Assembly (NCBI GenBank): GCA_022828595.1
Contig: JAKGHH010000007.1
Location: 32,736,356-32,800,355 of the forward strand
DNA: 64,000 nt
Source: Nelumbo lutea
Taxonomy: Eukaryota > Streptophyta > Magnoliopsida > Proteales > Nelumbonaceae
Reading direction: 5' to 3'
Below are positions 55,531 through 64,000 of the stretch, one piece after another. The notes under the pieces were generated by a model that made no database searches, was not told the DNA's origin, and saw nothing but the letters and a program-made list of their open reading frames with translations. The position numbers and the translations under genes were made by a program. Every line of letters starts with the position of its first letter. The stretch's first letter is position 1.

Positions 55531-56573
55531 CCACGTGATAATTCAAACAGTTCAACGTTGAATCACCAATGATTTAGACCTATTTAAAAGACCTAAATGT
55601 CACTATTTGGCACTTATGTGACCCTGAAAACCAAAGCGTATCGTACAATACAGATACAATAGGGTCAATACTCAATACATTCAAGTTTGAACCTTAACGG
55701 GAGTTGACACCAACATCACATAAAAGGATGGAAGATGGATAGAGATGGTGAAAGGGGGTTATAGTTGGCGAGAGAGAGAGAGGTCTCTTTTTTTTCCTTC
55801 ATCCGGCCAATATATAGTATGGGTATTTTTTTAATGGTCTGACACTTAAAAACACCATGCAGATTGCAGCCTGCCCAAAAAGAACAGACCATGCAGACAG
55901 GCTGGGTCACCTGTAAAAAGTTTGACAGACCAATTGTAGGTTTGACACACCGCCCAGAACTTGTAGCTCTGTTAATGTAATTTCAATAGACTGAAATGTT
56001 AGTGGATAGATGAGATTTTTCAGACAATTGTTGGCACTTGGTAGAAATATTTGGGGCCTAATCTTTCAGGTCAAATGTCTAAGACTCAAGGTCAATTTAA
56101 TCATACCAGTAAGTTGAGCTCAATTTTTATCAACAAGATGGCATATCAATGCATTCCAGTAGATTTCACCATTTTACCTTGTATTGGCATATCAACACAT
56201 CGTTTTCCAATACAAAACTGTTCTCATAAGATTCAATTTAACCAACTCAATTTCCAATTTTTCCACCCCAACCCAAACAAGGTCTCATCTCAGTGGAATG
56301 CATTGAGATCCCCTCATAATATATCTAATAAAGCTGAGCATAACCTCATCATACATATTTTTTTTTTTCCAGGCTTACAAAATGAGGATAGCACAAGTAA
56401 CAGATGTTAAGATCATGATAACAACTAATCATATGGCCAGAACTCAGAAGAATCTGACCACTTTCTAGCTTGTCACACTAAAACCTGCTACTTGCTGAAT
56501 ATTATTACTATTATTATTCCATGGTATATCTATATACTGGGAGAGAGGAACACTTATGAGAATAAATCATGCA
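55531..56573. other. Intergenic DNA and SKIP35 3' flank
   Basis: Includes a GA run at 55769-55783. On the minus strand, downstream of the SKIP35 stop, GGAATAATAATAG near 56510-56525 could serve as a polyadenylation signal region. No other gene seen. Confidence 0.5.
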
Positions 56574-59500
56574 TTAAGCAACACTGGGTGAGCCGAGCAA
56601 AAATGGAGGTAGATGATGCTCCAAAACAGCCAGGAGCTCTCTCCCCTGGCTTGACTCATCTACGGGCCTGCCGCTAAGCCTTCTTGCGGCTTCCACAAGT
56701 TGGCCCCTTAACCGCTGTGAAAACAAGCATCCACCCATTGCAAAACACTCCCTGTACAGAGGCAAGTATGTGATGGCTACCTTCAATGGGCCTGGGAGAT
56801 CCCTCAGACACAGGGGAGACCCACCCCACTTCAAAATTCTCGTCACATTCACATAGTGATCCTGCTCATGTCTCAACCCATCTAAGAATGCTGCCTCGGA
56901 CCAATGCTCCTGCAGGAAGGCCTTCAGATCTGGAGCTACAGCTTCATCTTCAGATCTTGCAATGCTGTCCGCAACAGCATATGTTGCAGCTGGGTCACCC
57001 AGAAAGTTAGAATGCAATAAGAACGCAACACCATCAAGTGATCCACCGCTTCGCTCGCCAGCAGCTTTGAGAATCTCTATGCTGAGAGCAGCAAGGACAT
57101 GCTGGGGCACATAAGGGAGAAGGTAGGCAGCAATTTCTACTTGACTACTGGAGGTGGCTGCAGTGAGTGCAAGGCAAAGCTCCATGTCCCGGCAGCCCCT
57201 TTGGACAAACCATTGAACAACCTGCATGCATCCCCTCTCTGCAGCCCTCATTACGGGACCCAAGAAAGCAATAGCGTTACCCTCTTCCACAAGGCATTCC
57301 ATGGTTCCTATCTTACAGTAGTGAGAAGCAAAGCCCAGAGCCAGGTCAACATCCACATCTAAGCTGTTCCTTTGAGCTATCTAAACAGATTAACCCGTGG
57401 TCGCCAATTGCACAAGAAAAAAAAATGTGAGAGATAAGAGAGAGACAAGTCAAAGCAGATTGATTTGAAAGTTGTACCATATTTGAAAATTTGTGTTCAA
57501 CTGCATAACATGTAAGAAAAACAAGACCTTTCCAGTTCCACAACTTTATCTTTTTTTCTGTATCATACATACAATAATATATGCTTCAACTTCACTATTG
57601 ATTGCAGAGATTGACCTGGACTCTCCAAGATTACAGAATAAGACTATTGTTTGGCAATGCATGCCATGAATACAGTTCGTGATATGTTCAGTCTCATAAA
57701 AAGTTGGGTGGCCAACGGCTTTTACAGAAGTGAATGACACAGAAAACGAGTCCAGATTACCTGCCAACAAAATATGTTCCAACACCCTCTTAACATGATC
57801 TTACACACATCTCATACATAGTGGGTCCTAGTTTTATGGTGGGTCCCAGTTTAATGGTGAGATGTGTTGCATCAAATCATGTTGGAAGGGTGTTGAAATG
57901 TGTTATGTTGGCTGGAGATCCCAACTCCAGTAAAACAAGTCAACATCATAAAACATTTTTTTCCCTTTTCCTTTTTGTGTGTGTGTGGGGGTGGGGTGGA
58001 TATCATGGAAAATTCACTTAAATATTCTTTTATTCTATCTATTTTTCTATGTTTATCCCATTTGTTCTGCCTGTCAACCAAAGTTATAACTAAGCAAGGA
58101 AAGGCAAGTCACATGGAAATAGAAAATTCTTGGATGTTCCAACAAGATATCCAAAGTAAATGAATCAAACTAACTGCCATGAGATGATTAAAACATTCAG
58201 TTTAGCAGATTAAAAAGCATCTATGAGACTCAAATCAATTTAACATCAACCAAATAAAGCAGGCAGTTATCAACCTAATACTTTTCTTAAAGGAACTCGC
58301 TGTTGTGATACTAATTGCTGAGGACCACTGGCCCTACAAATTATTGGTTCACCCATTACACTTAAATCATGCCCTCTATTTTACTATCCCTTGGAGTTTT
58401 GGAAATAGTAACTATAAATATCTAATTATTTCTCAGTTTCCCTTATTTAGAGAAAGCTCCTACTAAAGATATCCATTTTCCTATAGTTTTAGAGACTTGT
58501 AATGAAATGAAAGCTCTTCATTTATCTAAGTCTGCTAAAATGTAAGAGGATGCAATATTCATGACTAAATGAACAAGTGTATGTTAAGCTCCATTAGATG
58601 ATTTACTTGGGTAATTAGTAGCTGCCTATGTTTTAAACACAAAGGCACCATGTTAGATATTCCAATATATTAAGGTGTGAGGCATAAAGCTATGTTCTCA
58701 AATATATAAATCTAATCAAGTGAAAAATAACAACTAATGTACAAATTATATTGTTATAACCTACACATCTAAGAATAAACTACCTCATCAGTCAAATTGT
58801 CAATAAAACAATAATGTCAACAGAAACCCAAAAAGAAATACACAAACACTTAGGAGCCGTTTCATAATGGCTGAATTTACTCTACTGATTTTTTATCTCA
58901 AAGGCAGAAAGAAAATTTTATTAAAAATAAAAGACCAAGTCAAATACAAGTGCCTTCCAGGTGTTAAGATAACACCCGACCAACATACAGAAAAAAAAAA
59001 AAGAACAAGAGCACAAAAAATAAGAGGGAACAAAGTAAAGCTCCCAAACACAGCATCTTAACCATCTTCTTCAAACAGATCATCGTGCTCATCTCAATCC
59101 TTCATTCCTTCTCCTCTACCACCAATTTCTCGCCCTTTCTCTCCCTTAACCCCCCAACCTTACAAACATTCCAACTCAACAGATTCCTCCCCATCCCTCC
59201 TCCCAACTTGGCTACATTAATAAACACTGCAGTCACTCTTCTGCTTAGACTTAGTCCTCCTTCCACCCCCCCCCCCAATCACAAATTGGCGACAATTCAA
59301 ATCATTGCAAATAGAACTCTTCTGCAGTTCTGCTGTGGCTTGGACCTCCCCCCCCCACTTCTCGACTTGGCTGCAATTCCATTGCAATCACTCTTCTGCT
59401 GCGGTTTGGTCCTCCTCCCCCCTCCCTCTTCGTTCCAGCTTTTTTCCTTTTTTGCTTTCTTCTCTTTTTGTGCCTCTCCCTTCTTTTTTATTTTTTTCAA

Positions 59501-62500
59501 ATTGTTCAAAAGCAATTCTGGCGAAACCTTCTCCCCCCAGAAAAAATAGCCCTAGAGATTTCCCTATTGTAACCTCTCAGTCAACTATCTTACTCATCTC
59601 CAACTTCCTTTTTTCAATTACCTCATCCCTTCCTTTCTCAGGCCCCCCCCTCTGCTTCCTTTTCTCCAACTACCTCTCCTAAACCTACTGCTTCAAACCC
59701 CATCTCTGCTAACAGCTCCTTCTTCTTTACTCCTGTCTCCTGGCCTAACCCTGAGATCCTCCTCCTATTACAAACCTTATTTTGCAAACTACTGTCCTCT
59801 GTCTTCCCCTGCTGCTTCCTCTCACTTCCTCGTTTATCACCAGCCTGATCTTTCTTCCTTCCAACTGAATGACTTGTTGCTTTGCCTTGTAGTGGATAAA
59901 CTGATCAACAATAAAATATTCAGCGACAGTATTCAGCCCAGTCTTCCATTCAGCCATCAAGGATCTCACAACCTACTTAACAACTTTTTTTAAATAAAGC
60001 ATTATGTATTAATATTAAAGTTCCTGTGCAATGAGACGTTGTACAGAAAAAAAAAAAAAACAAAAAAACAAACAAACAAACCCCAGAAAAAGTCGCAACC
60101 TAGTTAACAACTTGTTCACTAAAAGGAAAAATAAGTCATTTAGTTCAGCCATTTAGTCGAAATGACAAAAGGGCAGAACAGAACTCCTGAATAGGAAGAA
60201 GAGGAAAAAAAAAGGTGTCAAGCTCTTCTATCCTGCATGTGTACAATGGTACACAGAAAACCTATTTCTGCACAAGAGACCATGAGAAGACAACAGTTGC
60301 AGAAAATACCAACAGCCCCAAACATAAAAGGAAGGTGCACCTCCAGGTAAATGTCTCCAACGCTTTTTAAAACACTTATAGATGCTAGAGCATTAGCACC
60401 ATTGCTTCGACTCAAATAATCAACCCTAAGGTATCAAAAGAAAATACAAGAAGCAGCACAAGCCCTAGAGCTCTCATTTACACTGTATCATCATCATCAT
60501 CCAAGCATTCCAACCATATGGGGTTGGCTACATGAATCCCGTTTTGCCATTCTGTACTGTTTAACGCCATATACATCATCATTTCTTATTACTTCAACCC
60601 ATGTCTTTTTTTATCTACCCCTAGCACTTCTAGCTCCTTCAACTTGCAAGATATCACTTCTTACAGGTGCCACTGATGGTCCTCTATGCATGTGAACAAA
60701 CCATATTAGTCTACTTTCTCTCGTTTTATCACCTATTGGAGCTACGCCTAGGTGCCTTCCAATGACTACATTTCTGATCCTATCCTTTCTAGTTTTCCCA
60801 TTCATCAACCTCAGCATACACATTCTTGCCACATTCATTTTTTGGATATGCTTCTTAACTGCCCAACACTTGGTCCATGCAGCATAGCTTCCCAACACTC
60901 TCATTTGCATTGCATGCTCTCAAAATACTAGAGAATTTCATATCCTTCTCACATATTGTCTTCTGCCCCATAATGTTATGTAGCATATTGATCTCTGTCC
61001 TCTTTTATTTGTGCCTTCTTCCATAATTTGTAATTTGGCTTCCATTTATCCTTCTGAGAAAAAAAAAAAAAAAAAAAAACAGATACTTGGCATCTCTGTA
61101 TATATTTTCTTTCTTTAATTAAGCAATAAAATCATGTTACCGATCAAAAAAAGGACAGTAAGAAAAAAGAAAATAAAACTAACTCAATTCAATATCAAAC
61201 TTTATATGGTTAGCAAGAAAGAACCATTATACATGCTCTATAAGCAAAAAACAGAGAAAAGATTAGTCCCCATTAGCTTCTAAACTGATCAAACTTCAGC
61301 CCATTAAAATTCTTGAGGCTTTAAGGCCACCGCATTGTCCTTCAATATTCAAATGTTCCGACACAATGAGAAGGATAACAGATTTCATAAAATAAATAAA
61401 TAAATCCACTAGGGCTGGAATCTCTAAGTGGCTAAGATCAAATCAATATAGGCATTCTTTCAATATCTCACAAAAAACTTGTCCTCCAGAAAGCACTCCC
61501 CTAAATTAGTTAACCAGAAGATTTTGTAAGAACTTAGAATATGACCACCTAGACTACCCTACTCTAGTTAAACTCAACCGTTTAAAGATTCTGTTGGTCA
61601 GGTGTTCACAGTTTTAAAGGACATATGATGCTTATGCCTTGAGGCAAGGGTCAAGGAAAAATGCCTCAAAAGTCAAAACCTTGAGGCTCATACATGAAAG
61701 TAGAATGCACATTGTTTACAGTCTGAAATACCTTTCTTAGTGTGTGCATACAGGCTTGTATCTATGCTTCATTATATTTAAAACAATTTGAAGAATTATT
61801 CTACATTTAAAGCATTTCAAAGGTTAATGTCCCTTATTTATATGATCATTTATGCAATTATATGCTCTTCCTGTAAAATATATATACTCCTCTAGTCCAT
61901 TTAAAGCATTCCTATGTTTACTCCTCTAATATATTCCTATGTTTTTACTTATGTCACCTTCATGTTTGTCAAAGTCTTTGCCTGCATCTGAAGGTCCTAG
62001 AATCTAACCTCACACCTTTGTATTTTTAAACACTGTGTGAGACATTACACTTTGTTGAGCCATATACTAATAAGTGATACTTTGTCTTAGAAGTTAGAAG
62101 TATTCATACAAAGGTTATTTTTGTAACAGTTATTCAAAAAATAAGGTATATGGTTTTACTATGTTTTATTTTCTTTGGAGACCCTTCAAAACAGGATATT
62201 TTGAAGTGGCCATACCTAACAACAATGAAAAATGTTCCACATGCTCCAGGGACCAAGCCAGGGAGAATGAGGGGATTAGGGTCAACCATTAAACGGTTCC
62301 ACCAAGGAAGTCAGCATCAGCCAAATTTTAACCACTCCAACAAAAAGAGGTTAAATATCTATTCACTGGGAGTTATTAAAATCACCAACTTCAAAAAGAG
62401 AAATCATGATAGATCAACTCCATCATCAACATTATAATGCTGATTAAAGACACAGATAGGTGAGGTCAATTTTTGCACACTCCCCAAAGCAACTCATAGC

Positions 62501-63835
62501 AAATTAGCTCACAAATAAGGTTATTGTTAGGATAAATAGGATATTTTTGATCTCCAATTGTCAATCAGTTTCCTTTTTAGACCGTAAAACTTAACTTTAG
62601 CCAGTTGTGTTGGATTAATTGTTTTCTGGTTTGGCTAATATATCACATAGATTCACCAAAAAAAAAGGTTCATGTAATAAATCAGATGATTCAATCATAT
62701 GTTCTGGAAGACATCTCCTAGATAAGACAAGCTCAATGACAAAGCCAAGTCATCCAACTGCAATGTGCTACCACAATCTTCAAATTCTGTCATTTTTAAC
62801 CAACTACTCTATACGGCATAGACCTCATCAAATAAAAGTAAAAAGGTACTGAGCAAATTGTTATGTACCCCCAAGTAGGGGTGGCAACGAGCCGAGCTTT
62901 TCACGAGCTGCTCAAGCTCAGCTCGTGAAAAGCTGGGCTCAGCTCGGTTTCAGCCAAGCTCGATTAATAGATGAGCCGAGCTCGATCCTACTAGAGCTCG
63001 GCTCGTGAGGCTCACGAGTTGGCTCAAATATATATAATATAATATATATATATATATAATAAAATTATAGAAAATAATATATACAATAAAAATATTATAA
63101 TTCTTAATTTTTAAATATAAAATAAAATTTTTATATATAATTTTTATAATAAAATATTTATAAATATATATAATAAATATTTTTTATAAAATATAAAATG
63201 AGCCAAGCCGAGCTGAGATCGAGCTTATGAACTTTTGACTCGAGCCGAGCTCGAGCTCAAGGTTCTGGCTCGAACTGAGCTCAAGCTCGAGCCTGGTACT
63301 ATTCGGCTTGGCTCAGCTCGAATCCACCCCTATCCCCAAGATACTAAAAGGTAGATAATTAAAGAACTAGATACTGTCCCATAATTCAAACAGTTAGATT
63401 ACCTGCAATAGGATGCGGACAAGCTCTGTGCTCCCAAAACGTGATGCTTCAAGAAAACACTGGTTGACATTGTCTGCACCACCTTCTACCAACATTCCCA
63501 GCAACCCCTGAATTGCAGTAGAAGAAATACCAGATGCCCAACCAGGGTCAAATGAACTAGAGAAGAGAGTGAGGGGAAAGCATGCCGCATCAAAAGCCTC
63601 TGTGAAATCCTTTCCTGTAAGCTGGTCACCAGCAAGATCTAGAAATGTTCTGAATGCTGACAACTGGAGTTGGATCTCAACAGCTGAACTTTGATTTACT
63701 TTATCCCTGTTTCCCTGACAACGGGAGTAGAAGCCTATACATTTTAGAGCCCATTCTGTAAATTTTTGGACCTTAGCTCCAGCTTCTGCCTTCAAAACCT
63801 CATCTCCATGGCATTCCTGGAGGCGTTCCTGCAAC
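56574..63835 (-). CDS. SKIP35: SKIP35-type ankyrin-repeat protein, 3' exons
   Basis: The last two coding exons of a minus-strand gene. Exon at 63835-63403 follows acceptor TTTATCAG and codes VQKFTEWALKCIGFYSRCQG, AVEIQLQLSAFRTFLDLAGD and GGADNVNQCFLEASRFGSTE, ending at LLQ with donor GTAATC. The last exon (57380-56574, after acceptor TGTTTAG) starts IAQRNSLDVDVDLALGFASH in phase 0 and runs 268 codons to TAA. It contains NAIAFLGPVMRAAERGCMQV and SGGSLDGVAFLLHSNFLG. The sequence fits plant SKIP35, an ankyrin-repeat protein found as a partner of SKP1-like (ASK) subunits of SCF ubiquitin ligases. About 412 residues are seen here; the family is near 600, so the 5' exon(s) lie beyond base 64000. 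No break is visible, so the gene looks functional. Confidence 0.9.
57743..57945. mobile_element. Foldback MITE family B, copy 2
   Basis: TTACCTGCCAACAAAATATG and TTCCAACACCCTC on the left are complementary to GAAGGGTGTTGAAATGTG and TTGGCTGGAGATC on the right. The centre GTGGGTCCTAGTTTTATGG is itself near-palindromic. Same family as 5395-5585. Confidence 0.75.
58895..59050 (-). mobile_element. LINE-like 3' untranslated fragment
   Basis: On the minus strand, GGTGTTATCTTAACACCTGG, GGCACTTGTATTTGAC and an AATAAAATTTT end look like an L1-type LINE 3' end, but there is no coding support. Confidence 0.3.
59090..59850. repeat. Pyrimidine-rich low-complexity DNA in the intron
   Basis: Dominated by C/T runs (CCTCCCCCC near 59265, CTTTTTTCCTTTTTTGC near 59440). 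The 154-codon open frame on the + strand is Pro/Ser/Leu/Phe from this composition; no domain seen. Confidence 0.6.
60010..60082. repeat. A-rich tract
   Basis: An A-run interrupted by C (AAAAAACAAACAAACAAA), in the intron. Confidence 0.7.
60485..60960 (-). pseudogene. RTE-type LINE 3' end with ORF remnant
   Basis: On the minus strand, from about 60940, the peptide AWTKCWAVKKHIQKMNVARM and then MLRLMNGKTRKDRIRN, HLGVAPIGDKTRESRLIWF match the C-terminal end of plant non-LTR retrotransposon polyproteins. It ends with AGCCAACCCCATATGGTTGG and an ATG-triplet tail (GATGATGATGAT), the plant RTE 3' signature. The 5' side is truncated. It runs in the same direction as SKIP35. Confidence 0.75.
61056..61079. 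repeat. A homopolymer
   Basis: A run of more than 20 A, in the SKIP35 intron. Confidence 0.9.
61611..62037. repeat. Possible foldback element, low support
   Basis: CACAGTTTTAAAGG on the left and TTTTTAAACACTGTG on the right are inverted, and GCCTTGAGGCAAGG lies inside. No target duplication recognised. Confidence 0.35.
62876..63332. mobile_element. Non-autonomous hAT-like element (TAGGGGTGGCAA type) in SKIP35 intron
   Basis: Ends TAGGGGTGGCAACGAGCC and GAATCCACCCCTA; flanks CCCCCAAG (62868-62875) and TCCCCAAG (63333-63340), 7/8. Subterminal words are GAGCTCGGCTCG and CTCGAGCTC on both sides of a TA-rich core (63027-63200). It lies 71 bp from the 63403 exon boundary. Confidence 0.85.
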
Positions 63836-64000
63836 CTGATAAAGAAGAAAAGAGAAAACATGTTGGTTCATCTACCCAGTGAATTTTGAAAATACACGTA
63901 CCAATTGGAGCAAAGAAACTGATTGCAGACTTATATTGGTAGTATAACATTGCAAACTATAGAACAAAGTTCAGTATTTAAACTTTAAAGTAATTCATTA
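63836..64000 (-). other. Intron upstream of the 63403-63835 exon
   Basis: Minus-strand sequence ending TTTCTTCTTTATCAG is a polypyrimidine acceptor. No further exon is visible before the window edge. Confidence 0.6.

Larger units (their letters stand above)
57381..63402 (-). other. Large intron of SKIP35
   Basis: Bounded by donor CAG/GTAATC and acceptor TGTTTAG/ATAGC in coding orientation, 6022 bp. It carries a foldback MITE, a pyrimidine-rich block, an RTE LINE fragment, a hAT-like element with intact target duplication, and plain AT-rich DNA (58200-58880, 61090-61600, 62040-62870). Confidence 0.8.

Noticed and set aside
59085..59549. 154-codon Pro/Ser/Phe-rich open frame as a gene
   Set aside because: Translation of a C/T-rich low-complexity block inside the SKIP35 intron.

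Overview
This window reads as nuclear DNA from a flowering plant. It is AT-rich, it has spliced genes with long introns, and it is dominated by plant transposable elements: Ty3/gypsy LTR retrotransposons, L1- and RTE-type LINE remnants, SINE pieces, a Helitron, and many short hAT-like and Tourist-like elements. I could not place the species. No prokaryotic gene, rRNA, functional tRNA or CRISPR array was seen. All calls come from reading the sequence; no search was run.

Only two ordinary host genes are supported. The first is an ARGOS/OSR-type organ-size gene on the + strand. Its 102-codon CDS is at 48830-49138, and it sits behind a long leader with a candidate intron (47784-48374) and three small upstream ORFs. 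The second is the 3' part of an ankyrin-repeat SKIP35 gene on the - strand. Its exons are at 63403-63835 and 56574-57380, separated by an intron of about 6 kb filled with repeats; the 5' exon(s) lie beyond the right edge.

Layout. 1-4.3 kb: small foldback and hAT-like elements and a CACTA terminus. 4.36-14.2 kb: an old direct duplication (copy 1 about 4358-5998; copy 2 about 6506-8150 plus 14050-14217). Copy 2 was split by a 5.9 kb gag-only LTR retrotransposon (8151-14049). 15-25.3 kb: a string of non-autonomous DNA elements, several with clear target-site duplications, and a Helitron (19953-21870). 25.3-31.9 kb: LINE/SINE fragments and AT-rich low-complexity DNA. 31.9-42.7 kb: a Tat-type Ty3/gypsy retrotransposon with 805-bp LTRs, broken gag-pol genes, an antisense gene, and a second LTR that runs into another copy of the 5' internal region, so it is a chained element truncated on the right. 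42.7-47.1 kb: more non-autonomous elements and a 350-bp tandem duplication. 47.2-49.2 kb: the ARGOS-type gene. 49.2-56.5 kb: an antisense L1 LINE carrying three separate nested hAT-like elements, plus Helitron-related DNA. 56.6-64 kb: SKIP35.

The strongest recurring signal is a set of about fifteen non-autonomous elements, many beginning TAGGG and ending CCCTA (others CATGG- or CAATG-type), most flanked by 8-bp direct repeats. Their interiors are unrelated arrays of short words, each element with its own word. No previously unknown coding system was found. The most unusual coding structure is the antisense gene, with its own TATA-like box and intron signals, inside the Tat element.
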